Assembly (NCBI RefSeq): GCF_050496765.1
Contig: NZ_JBNWEO010000013.1
Location: 62,001-126,000 of the forward strand
DNA from: JAEVLT01 sp050496765
Lineage (GTDB): Bacteria > Bacillota > Bacilli > Bacillales > Cytobacillaceae
Direction: 5' to 3'
Length of the DNA stretch: 64,000 nucleotides
Part shown: piece by piece, positions 45,526 through 52,346 of the stretch
Numbering within the stretch: the first letter of the stretch is position 1
Layout of the letters: each line of letters opens with the position of its first letter
Program-made: the position numbers and the translations under genes
The notes under the pieces: generated by a model
Seen by the model: only the letters and a program-made list of their open reading frames with translations
The model's database searches: none
Told to the model about the DNA's origin: nothing

Positions 45526-45541
45526 TTATAAATCTCCTTTA

Positions 45542-46000
45542 CTATTTCCCGATTTCAAGGGCCTTCATCAACATTCCTTTTGATGCATTCAAAACAGTAA
45601 CATTTGCTTCGTATGAGCGGGTTGCACTGATTAAATCTGTCATTTCGCGAAGCGGATCTACGTTTGGAAGCTGAACATAGCCGTCTTGATTCGCATCCGG
45701 GTTTTCAGGATCATAAACCATTTTATATGGTGTCTTTGCGTCTTCGACAATTTTGGACACCATGACACCACCTCCAGCTGCATTTGTCCCACCGTTAATT
45801 GCAGTTTGAAGATAGGATGAGAACCCGCCTTCTTTCGGCTGAAGGACGACCATCTTTCTTTGATACGGTTGCCATTTGCCGTTAACAAGCTTTGCCCGGG
45901 TTGTATCAGCATTTGCCATATTTGAAGAAATAACATCCATTCTAAGCCGCTGTGCTGTTAATGCTGAGGCAGATGTATTTAAACTTTGAAAAATGGTCAT
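45542..46000 (-). CDS. flgC: Flagellar basal-body rod protein FlgC
   Basis: FlgC is a proximal rod subunit. The N-terminal rod motif is SLNTSASALTAQRLRMDVISSNMANADTT (positions 6-34) and the C-terminal helix is DLISATRSYEANVTVLNASKGMLMKALEIGK. The length of 152 is standard. It follows flgB by two bases, and GGGGG lies before its ATG. Confidence 0.98.
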   Translation of the reverse strand: MTIFQSLNTSASALTAQRLRMDVISSNMANADTTRAKLVNGKWQPYQRKMVVLQPKEGGFSSYLQTAINGGTNAAGGGVMVSKIVEDAKTPYKMVYDPENPDANQDGYVQLPNVDPLREMTDLISATRSYEANVTVLNASKGMLMKALEIGK

Positions 46001-46002
46001 GA

Positions 46003-46398
46003 TTATTTGCCCCCTCGAATAACGCTCTGCAATGCAGAAAATTTACCGTTCAGCTGTTCAACAAGCGCATCATAGTAGATTTGATTCGTAGCCAAGTCTG
46101 ACATTTGCTGATCCATATCAACACTATTGCCATTGTTGTTGTATTGAACGTTTTGCTTTGTTACGACTCCCGGCTGATTAGACGGATTGGTGGTAAAGTC
46201 CAAGTGACGCGGGTCTGTTTTGTATGTACTGATATCGGATTCGAGTTGATTTTGCAGCATTTCTTTGAAGCTGACATCTTTCGCTTTATAATTTGGCGTA
46301 TCAACATTTGCGATATTTTGGGAAATGACTTTTTGTTTTAATGAAGCGTAATTGAGTGCCTGATTCAATGATGTAATCGTATTTGAAAATAAATTCAA
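46003..46398 (-). CDS. flgB: Flagellar basal-body rod protein FlgB
   Basis: FlgB is a proximal rod subunit and the first gene of the fla/che operon. The rod signature is LKQKVISQNIANVDTPNYKAKDVSF (about 20-44); the C-terminal helix is QMSDLATNQIYYDALVEQLNGKFSAL. I chose TTG 46398: GAGGTG lies six to seven bases upstream, and the product (131 aa) aligns with B. subtilis FlgB; the longer frame starts within the Shine-Dalgarno. A sigma-A promoter is about 80 bases upstream. Confidence 0.95.
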   Translation of the reverse strand: MNLFSNTITSLNQALNYASLKQKVISQNIANVDTPNYKAKDVSFKEMLQNQLESDISTYKTDPRHLDFTTNPSNQPGVVTKQNVQYNNNGNSVDMDQQMSDLATNQIYYDALVEQLNGKFSALQSVIRGGK

Positions 46399-46436
46399 GT
46401 GATACACCTCTTTCAACAAAGTAAAAAAAATGAAAA

Positions 46437-46451
46437 ATTTTGTAGAAAATG
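46437..46451 (-). promoter_or_regulatory. Possible CodY box in flgB leader
   Basis: The sequence matches the CodY consensus AATTTTCWGAAAATT at 11 of 15 positions and lies about 20-35 bases downstream of the predicted flgB start site. CodY represses the fla/che operon in B. subtilis. AT-rich leaders give such matches by chance, so this is tentative. Confidence 0.3.
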
Positions 46452-46476
46452 CTCTAAATTTATCAATCTCTTTTCT

Positions 46477-46505
46477 ATTGTAATGAAAATGTAATTCTCT
46501 GTCTA
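46477..46505 (-). promoter_or_regulatory. Sigma-A promoter of the fla/che operon
   Basis: The minus strand reads TAGACA, a 17-bp spacer, then TACAAT, each box matching five of six consensus positions. The predicted leader to flgB is about 72 nt. I found no SigD-type promoter (TAAA-15-GCCGATAT) in this gap. Confidence 0.78.
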
Positions 46506-46658
46506 TGTTGATTAGATTAAATTTTATCAGTCAAAATACCTATTTTCTTGTATAGACAGGGTAACTTACTATTTTGGAATTGTCGAGTAAACAAGAGAAA
46601 TCCCTAACTTCGCTCACTCCTTTCGACAAATTCCCCACTGGCCTATATAGCAATAAAT

Positions 46659-46750
46659 GAAAACTCGCCGACTGGCGAGTCCTTTGGACGAAGACAGAGG
46701 CGTAGTTGAATTTATGCGTTCAGAATTTATCCATATAAATTCTGATTAGC
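46659..46750 (+). repeat. Structured intergenic repeat, copy C
   Basis: This is the best-preserved copy (92 bp), read on the plus strand from GAAAACTCGCC to TTCTGATTAGC. It has a first hairpin ACTCGCC-GACT-GGCGAGT, a short middle hairpin GCGTA/TATGC and a final 11-bp hairpin TCAGAATTTAT-CCAT-ATAAATTCTGA. It ends three bases before the codY terminator stem, which has a T tract on the plus strand too. It lies opposite in direction to the flanking genes. Confidence 0.88.
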
Positions 46751-46751
46751 T

Positions 46752-46792
46752 AAAAAAGAATGCAGCGGATAAGACCGCTGCATTCTTTTTTT
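46752..46792 (-). terminator. Intrinsic terminator after codY (two-way)
   Basis: The stem GAATGCAGCGG / CCGCTGCATTC (with flanking A/T pairs) has a six-base loop and T runs on both strands. It begins directly at the codY stop codon and could also end plus-strand transcripts from repeat copy C. Confidence 0.92.
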
Positions 46793-46793
46793 G

Positions 46794-47573
46794 TTAATTT
46801 GCCCGTAGTTTATCAAGTTCTACAAGGAATTTATCATTTAGTACTTTAATATACGTTCCTTTCATTCCAAGGGAACGGGATTCAATAACACCAGCGCTTT
46901 CAAGCTTTCTTAGCGCATTGACAATAACGGAACGGGTAATTCCAACTCGATCAGCGATTTTCGAAGCAACTAAAAGCCCTTCCTGGCCGTTTAATTCTTC
47001 AAAAATATGCTCGATTGCTTCCAACTCGCTGTAAGATAGAGAGCTGATGGCCATTTGTACTACAGCCTTGCTTCTTGCCTCTTCTTCTATTTCCTCTGCT
47101 TTCTCCCTAAGAATCTCCATTCCGACAACGGTAGCCCCGTATTCACCAAGGATTAAATCATCATCATGAAACTTTTCTTGCAATCGAGCTAAAATAAGTG
47201 TACCAAGACGTTCACCGCCTCCAATAATCGGCACAATCGTTGTCAATCCTTCGCGGAACAAATCTTTGTTCTCAACAGGAAAGGCAGTATATTCGCTCTC
47301 CACATCCAAGTTTGGCGATGTTTCTTTAATATTAAACAGTCCATTCGTGTACTCTTCTGGAAATTGACGATCTTCCAGCATTTTTTTCATTCGCTCATTT
47401 TCGATCTGCTGGTTGATCGCAAAACCTAATAGTTTACCACGGCGGCTGACAACAAAAACATTTGCTTCAATCACTTCGCTTAATGTTTCCGCCATCTCCT
47501 TGAAATTTACCGGTTTTCCTGCCGCTTTTTGCAGCAACGCATTAATTTTTCTTGTTTTTGCTAATAAATCCAT
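46794..47573 (-). CDS. codY: Global GTP/branched-chain amino acid-responsive repressor CodY
   Basis: CodY senses GTP and isoleucine/valine and represses stationary-phase, nitrogen and motility genes. The 259-residue protein has the N-terminal GAF ligand-binding domain (1-155, e.g. GLFNIKETSPNLDVESEYTAF), a linker helix and the C-terminal winged helix-turn-helix (GLLVASKIADRVGITRSVIVNALRKLESAGVIESRSLG, about 195-235). AGGAGG lies before the ATG. It ends the xerC-hslV-hslU-codY cluster and is next to the fla/che operon that it controls in B. subtilis. Confidence 0.98.
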   Translation of the reverse strand: MDLLAKTRKINALLQKAAGKPVNFKEMAETLSEVIEANVFVVSRRGKLLGFAINQQIENERMKKMLEDRQFPEEYTNGLFNIKETSPNLDVESEYTAFPVENKDLFREGLTTIVPIIGGGERLGTLILARLQEKFHDDDLILGEYGATVVGMEILREKAEEIEEEARSKAVVQMAISSLSYSELEAIEHIFEELNGQEGLLVASKIADRVGITRSVIVNALRKLESAGVIESRSLGMKGTYIKVLNDKFLVELDKLRAN

Positions 47574-47631
47574 GTACTTCTTCCTCCTGTAATTGCAACT
47601 CTAAACCTACATTTCCACTCCATGATTCCGC

Positions 47632-47650
47632 AAAAAAGTCGGTATACCGA
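47632..47650 (-). other. Palindrome plus T-run between hslU and codY
   Basis: The 12-base perfect palindrome TCGGTATACCGA is followed by CTTTTTTG on the minus strand. It resembles a weak terminator or attenuator that could lower codY expression relative to hslU. Confidence 0.35.
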
Positions 47651-47690
47651 TTTCCTTTTCCCCTGGAACCCTCGTATAAAACACGGTTCA

Positions 47691-49094
47691 TTATAGAATA
47701 AACTGGCTTAAATCCCTATTTTTCGAGATCGCTCCAAGCTTTTCATCTACATATTGCGGCGTAATCAATACTTTTTCCATTGAAATATCCGGGGCTTCGA
47801 ACGAAAGATCTTCCAACAGTTTTTCAAGGATCGTGTGCAAACGCCTTGCGCCAATATTATCCGTGTTTTGATTTACTTCAAATGCTACTTCTGCAATCCT
47901 ACGAATAGCATCGTCAGAAAATTCAATTTGTATACCTTCTGTTGCCAATAATGCCTGATATTGTTTAATTAATGCATTATCCGGCTCGATTAAAATTTTG
48001 AAAAAGTCGTCCACTGTCAGTTTCGTTAATTCGACACGAATTGGAAAACGACCTTGAAGCTCCGGAATCAAATCCGATGGTTTTGCCATATGAAAAGCAC
48101 CGGCAGCAATAAACAAAATATGATCCGTTTTCACAGAGCCATACTTCGTGACAATTGTCGACCCTTCTACAACCGGGAGGATGTCGCGTTGCACCCCTTC
48201 ACGGGAGACATCCGCAGATGAGCCGCCCGAGTTTTTGCTGGCAATCTTATCAATTTCATCGATAAAAATGATGCCGGACTGCTCAGCTCGGTACACTGCT
48301 TCCTGCGTCACTTCATCCATGTCAATCAGCTTTTGCGCTTCCTCGTTTGTTAATATCTTTCTTGCTTCGCGAACAGTGACTTTCCGGCGTTTATGACGTT
48401 TTGGCAGCAAGTTGCTAAGGGCGTCCTGCATATTCATCCCCATCTGCTCCATGCCTGAACCTTGGAGCATATCAAACATCGATGGTGCCTGTTCCTCTAC
48501 TTCCACGGTAACGAGCTTATCTTCCAATTGGCCAAGAGCGAGTTGCTCTTTTACCACTTTCCGTTTCTCCGCAATCGAAAAATCTTCAGAATGGTCTGTT
48601 TCTGTTTCATTTTGTCCCCCGCCTCCGAAAAGCATTTCGAGCGGATTTTTATAATTGTTTTGTTTCTTTGCGGATGGAACAAGTAAATCAACAAGGCGTT
48701 GGTTGGCGCTTTCTTCTGCCCGTTCTTTAACGCTTAGCATTTTTTCCTCTTTCACTAACCGGATCGATGTTTCCACTAAATCGCGTACCATTGACTCGAC
48801 GTCACGGCCAACATAACCGACTTCCGTAAATTTCGTCGCTTCCACTTTTACGAAAGGAGCATTTACGAGTTTCGCAATCCTTCGGGCAATTTCTGTTTTC
48901 CCAACACCAGTCGGTCCAATCATCAGAATATTCTTCGGGATGACTTCATCGCGGAGCTTTTCCTCAAGAAGCCCCCGGCGATAGCGATTTCGCAATGCAA
49001 CAGCAACTGCCTTCTTCGCATCTTTTTGGCCAATTATATATTGATCAAGCCTCTCAACAATTTGTCGTGGAGTTAGATTCGTTGAATTTGCCAT
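47691..49094 (-). CDS. hslU: ATP-dependent protease ATPase subunit HslU (ClpY)
   Basis: HslU is the AAA+ unfoldase of the HslUV (ClpYQ) protease. The 467-residue protein has Walker A GPTGVGKT at 60-67, the pore motif GYVGRD near 90, the I-domain (about 110-240), Walker B IIFIDEID (Asp279, Glu280) and the C-terminal SRH and sensor 2 region ending RDLSQFIL. The terminal residues dock into HslV. It follows hslV by about 20 bases. Confidence 0.98.
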   Translation of the reverse strand: MANSTNLTPRQIVERLDQYIIGQKDAKKAVAVALRNRYRRGLLEEKLRDEVIPKNILMIGPTGVGKTEIARRIAKLVNAPFVKVEATKFTEVGYVGRDVESMVRDLVETSIRLVKEEKMLSVKERAEESANQRLVDLLVPSAKKQNNYKNPLEMLFGGGGQNETETDHSEDFSIAEKRKVVKEQLALGQLEDKLVTVEVEEQAPSMFDMLQGSGMEQMGMNMQDALSNLLPKRHKRRKVTVREARKILTNEEAQKLIDMDEVTQEAVYRAEQSGIIFIDEIDKIASKNSGGSSADVSREGVQRDILPVVEGSTIVTKYGSVKTDHILFIAAGAFHMAKPSDLIPELQGRFPIRVELTKLTVDDFFKILIEPDNALIKQYQALLATEGIQIEFSDDAIRRIAEVAFEVNQNTDNIGARRLHTILEKLLEDLSFEAPDISMEKVLITPQYVDEKLGAISKNRDLSQFIL

Positions 49095-49115
49095 CCATTC
49101 TCGACTCCTTCCTAT

Positions 49116-49658
49116 TTATAGCTGTTCAACAATAATATTGTGGTTTGTGTAGACGCAAATGTCTGCGGCAATTTCCAAAGATGCTCGGGCAATTTCTTTG
49201 GCAGACAAATGCCCGCCTGCATTCTGCTTCATTGCGCGCCCCGCTGCTAATGCATAGTTGCCGCCAGAGCCAATAGCAAGTATGCCGTCGTCTGGCTCAA
49301 TTACTTCACCCGTTCCGGATACAAGGAGCAATGCTTCCTGATTCATGACAATTAGCATGGCTTCTAGTTTTCGCAACACTTTGTCGCTTCGCCATTGTTT
49401 AGCTAATTCAACAGCAGCCCTCTGCAGATTCCCATTGTATTCTTCCAATTTACCCTCAAACATTTCAAAAAGGGTAAAGGCATCTGCCACAGAGCCGGCA
49501 AACCCGGCTAAAACTCGGCCGTTGAAGATTTTTCTTACCTTCTTTGCTGTATGTTTCATTACAACTGCATTTCCAAAGGTTACTTGCCCATCGCCAGCCA
49601 TTGCACATTCTCCATTGTGGTGGATGGCAAAAATCGTCGTCGCATGAAATTCTGACAT
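49116..49658 (-). CDS. hslV: HslV (ClpQ) protease subunit, N-terminal serine type
   Basis: HslV is the proteasome-like peptidase that pairs with HslU. The 180-residue sequence starts MSEFHATTIFAI: the residue after Met is Ser, as in Bacillus ClpQ, where serine replaces the usual N-terminal threonine nucleophile. The motifs GDGQVTFG, KVRKIFNGRVLAGFAGSVADA and DDGILAIGSGGNYALAAGRA are present. AGGAGG precedes the ATG. A sigma-A promoter lies just upstream. Confidence 0.97.
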   Translation of the reverse strand: MSEFHATTIFAIHHNGECAMAGDGQVTFGNAVVMKHTAKKVRKIFNGRVLAGFAGSVADAFTLFEMFEGKLEEYNGNLQRAAVELAKQWRSDKVLRKLEAMLIVMNQEALLLVSGTGEVIEPDDGILAIGSGGNYALAAGRAMKQNAGGHLSAKEIARASLEIAADICVYTNHNIIVEQL

Positions 49659-49688
49659 CGCGGAATCCTCCTAGGCGTTTCTTTTGAT

Positions 49689-49717
49689 TTTATACAAGGC
49701 AAACAATGAAATTTCAA
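49689..49717 (-). promoter_or_regulatory. Sigma-A promoter for hslV-hslU-codY
   Basis: The minus strand reads TTGAAA, a 17-bp spacer, then TATAAA; each box matches five of six consensus positions. It lies between xerC and hslV, about 30 bases before the hslV start. Confidence 0.65.
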
Positions 49718-49782
49718 TCTAGTTGGACCATTCGTTTTAGGCCAATTATGCTCCAACAATATCCTTTTGGACATTTGTTCCG

Positions 49783-50682
49783 TTATGCCCGAGGATGGTG
49801 TGCCATATAGGTTTTGCGGAGATGTTCGTTTGTTACATGCGTGTATATTTGAGTCGATGTTAAAAATGCATGCCCTAGCAGTTCTTGTACTGATCGGAGG
49901 TCAGCTCCGTTATTCAGCAAATGGGTTGCAAATGAATGCCGCAACATATGCGGGTGTATATGACTATTTAAAGCAGATTTTTCAATGATCCCATCTAAAA
50001 TCTTCCTGACACCCCTTGTCGACAAACTGCCGCCCCGGTAATTGACAAACAATTGGTCGTGCACCGTATTTCCGGTCATCAGCTTTTTTCTGCCGCAATT
50101 TATGTACTGTTCCAAAGCGTCCTTTGCCTGTCTTCCAAAGGGGACATAGCGCTCTTTTTGGCCTTTTCCGTGAACCAATACTGTCGATAAAAAGAAGTCA
50201 ACATCCTTTAACTTCAGTTGGCAGCATTCGCTTACCCGCATTCCAGTAGCATATAACAATTCAAGCAAAGCTTTATTCCGCTGGCCCAACGGGGTTTGGG
50301 TTTCGCAAGCCTGAAATAATTGCTGGAGCTCATTTTCATAGAAAAACTCAGGCAATCTTTTTTCAGCTTTTGGAATGGTTACAAGGGCAAACGGATTTTC
50401 TTCAACGTATTTTTCACGCAGCAAAAACTTATAAAAACTACGCAAAGATGAAATTTTTTTTGCAACCGTTTTTCTCGCAAGCTTTCGTTCATACAGCACA
50501 GTTAAATAGAGTCTCGCATCCAAGTATTGAACACTACAAACATCCTCAATTCCTTGTTCAGACATGAACATAAGGAATTCACTGATTTCATATTGATAAT
50601 GTTCAATTGTATATTGTGCGGAATTTTTCTCCATTTGTAAATATTCAACAAACAACTTTACTAAAACGTTCACATTTGCCAA
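49783..50682 (-). CDS. xerC: Tyrosine recombinase XerC (CodV)
   Basis: XerC-type recombinase resolves chromosome dimers at dif with XerD (RipX in B. subtilis). The 299-residue protein has the N-terminal SAM-like core-binding domain (1-90) and the catalytic domain with Arg149 (ATGMRVSE), Lys173 (HGKGQKE), His245-x-x-Arg248 (HPHMLRHSFATHLL), His271 (LLGH) and nucleophile Tyr280 (STQIYTHV). I chose TTG 50682, five bases after AGGTGG; a GTG three codons upstream overlaps that site. It lies upstream of hslV, as codV does in B. subtilis. Confidence 0.96.
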   Translation of the reverse strand: MANVNVLVKLFVEYLQMEKNSAQYTIEHYQYEISEFLMFMSEQGIEDVCSVQYLDARLYLTVLYERKLARKTVAKKISSLRSFYKFLLREKYVEENPFALVTIPKAEKRLPEFFYENELQQLFQACETQTPLGQRNKALLELLYATGMRVSECCQLKLKDVDFFLSTVLVHGKGQKERYVPFGRQAKDALEQYINCGRKKLMTGNTVHDQLFVNYRGGSLSTRGVRKILDGIIEKSALNSHIHPHMLRHSFATHLLNNGADLRSVQELLGHAFLTSTQIYTHVTNEHLRKTYMAHHPRA

Positions 50683-50745
50683 TCCCGCCACCTCGCAAAA
50701 GGCTACTAAATCTTATCATATTTATTGAGCAAAAAGCAATAAATT

Positions 50746-52053
50746 TTACAAAACCTTCACAAAGTTCTGAATTGTTTCCAATGCTCTTGTTGCATGCTGT
50801 AAGTTTCGCTCTTGCTTATTTTTAATTTTAACAGGTAATTCTGGAAACAACCCAAAATTTGCATTCATCGGCTGAAAACTGGACGCATTGGTTGTCGTAA
50901 TATATCTGGCCATGCTGCCGATTGCCGTTTCAGCAGGGAAAACAAGCGGACTTTCCCCAAGAACAAGGCGGGCTGCGTTAAGCCCGGCAACTAAACCACT
51001 AGCTGCCGATTCGACGTACCCTTCAACACCTGTCATTTGTCCGGCGAAAAATAAATCTTCGCGATCGCGGAATTGATAGGTTGCTTTTAATACCTTCGGC
51101 GAATTGATAAATGTATTGCGATGCATAACCCCATAGCGGATGATCTCCGCATTTTCAAGCCCGGGGATCAGTTGAATGACTTCTTTTTGCGCTCCCCATT
51201 TTAAATGGGTTTGAAACCCGACAATGTTAAACAGTGTTCCAGCAGCATCATCTTGACGAAGCTGAACAACTGCAAAAGGTCGCTTTCCCGTTTTTGGATC
51301 TTCCAAACCAACTGGTTTCAATGGGCCGAAGAGCATTGTCTTTTTGCCACGGGCAGCCATCACTTCAATCGGCATACAGCCTTCAAAGAAGATTTCTTTT
51401 TCGAATTCTTTTAATGGCACTGTCTCTGCCGATACAAGCGCCTCATAAAAGCGATCAAATTCTTCTTCCGTCATTGGGCAATTTAAATAAGCTGCTTCCC
51501 CTTTATCATAACGCGACTTTAAGTATACTTTTTCCATATTAATGCTGTCTTTTTCAATGATCGGCGCAGCCGCATCATAGAAATACAAATATTCTTCGCC
51601 GGTCAATTCCTTTAGCCGGGCAGAGAGAGCCGGACTTGTCAGCGGGCCTGTCGCAATAACTGTCGGTCCTTCCGGGAGATCTATTACTTCCTCGTTAACA
51701 ACCGTAACATTTTCATGATTTTTCACCATTGAAGTAACTCTTGCCGCAAATTCATGGCGATCAACCGCCAGAGCTCCACCAGCGGGAACTGAGCAGGCAT
51801 CGGCTGAAGCCATAATGACCGAATCAAGCTTGCGCATTTCTTCCTTTAATACTCCAACTGCATTTGTTAATGTATTTGCCCGTAAAGAATTGCTGCAAAC
51901 GAGCTCAGCAAATTTATCTGTATGATGCGCCGGTGTCTGCTTGACAGGACGCATTTCGAAAAGCCGAACCTTAATGCCTCTTTTTGCAATCTGCCAGGCT
52001 GCTTCACTTCCGGCCAATCCCGCACCAATTACATTTATTGTTAAATCGCTCAT
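50746..52053 (-). CDS. trmFO: Folate/FAD-dependent tRNA (uracil-54) methyltransferase TrmFO (Gid)
   Basis: TrmFO makes ribothymidine at tRNA position 54 using methylene-tetrahydrofolate and FADH2. The N-terminal FAD motif is NVIGAGLAGSEAAWQIAKRG; other signatures are AELVCSNSLRAN, the catalytic-region cysteines (Cys in YLNCPM and in EGCMPIE), and FFAGQMTGVEGYVESAASGL. The ATG at 52053 lies after a perfect GGAGGTAATAAA site and gives the 435-residue length of B. subtilis TrmFO; an 18-codon upstream extension is not needed. Confidence 0.97.
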   Translation of the reverse strand: MSDLTINVIGAGLAGSEAAWQIAKRGIKVRLFEMRPVKQTPAHHTDKFAELVCSNSLRANTLTNAVGVLKEEMRKLDSVIMASADACSVPAGGALAVDRHEFAARVTSMVKNHENVTVVNEEVIDLPEGPTVIATGPLTSPALSARLKELTGEEYLYFYDAAAPIIEKDSINMEKVYLKSRYDKGEAAYLNCPMTEEEFDRFYEALVSAETVPLKEFEKEIFFEGCMPIEVMAARGKKTMLFGPLKPVGLEDPKTGKRPFAVVQLRQDDAAGTLFNIVGFQTHLKWGAQKEVIQLIPGLENAEIIRYGVMHRNTFINSPKVLKATYQFRDREDLFFAGQMTGVEGYVESAASGLVAGLNAARLVLGESPLVFPAETAIGSMARYITTTNASSFQPMNANFGLFPELPVKIKNKQERNLQHATRALETIQNFVKVL

Positions 52054-52227
52054 TTTATTACCTCCAACATCACATTGCCGCTTTATTTTACCCTTTTCCC
52101 TTGCCAATGTCCATTTTTGCCTAAAAACAGGCTTTCGTTCAACAAAAGGCTTCGCTTTCCAAGCAAATTTTTAACGAATTCAAGGAAACTGAGTCACAAT
52201 AGAATCATTTGTCAGCACACAAATAAA

Positions 52228-52317
52228 GAAAACTCGCCGATTGGCGAGCCTTTAGCGAAGACAGAGGCGTAGTTGCCCTTATGCGTTCAGAATTTATGGA
52301 TATAAATTCTGATTAGC
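52228..52317 (+). repeat. Structured intergenic repeat, copy D
   Basis: This 90-bp copy on the plus strand runs from GAAAACTCGCC to TTCTGATTAGC. It keeps the first hairpin (CTCGCC-GATT-GGCGAG) and the final 11-bp hairpin (TCAGAATTTAT-GGAT-ATAAATTCTGA) and shares GCGAAGACAGAGGCGTAGTT with copy C. It ends next to the topA terminator stem, in the trmFO-topA gap, in opposite direction to the genes. Confidence 0.88.
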
Positions 52318-52346
52318 TGAAAAGAGTGAGCACAGGGCTCACCCTT
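52318..52346 (-). terminator. Intrinsic terminator after topA
   Basis: The minus-strand stem GGGTGAGC / GCTCACTC (8 bp, one G-U pair) has a CCTGT loop and is followed by TTTTC. The stem begins inside the topA stop codon. Confidence 0.7.

Larger units (their letters stand above)
46399..46793. other. flgB-codY intergenic region (395 bp)
   Basis: From high to low coordinate the gap holds the codY terminator (46752-46792), repeat copy C (46659-46750), a stretch with a weak plus-strand promoter candidate (TCGACA at 46623), then the flgB sigma-A promoter (46477-46505) and its AT-rich leader with a possible CodY box. No protein gene is supported here; a 30-codon frame inside copy C lacks a ribosome-binding site. 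Confidence 0.8.

Noticed and set aside
46657..46749. A 30-codon frame through repeat copy C on the plus strand (starts MKTRRLASPL)
   Set aside because: There is no ribosome-binding site, and the frame is broken by stops or lacks a start in copies A, B and D, while the hairpins are kept. The repeat behaves as noncoding.
52228..52317. Possible lysine riboswitch: GCGAAGACAGAGGCG resembles the start of an L-box
   Set aside because: Only the opening motif resembles it. The other conserved L-box parts and a lysine-related gene downstream are absent, and the element is repeated at unrelated loci.
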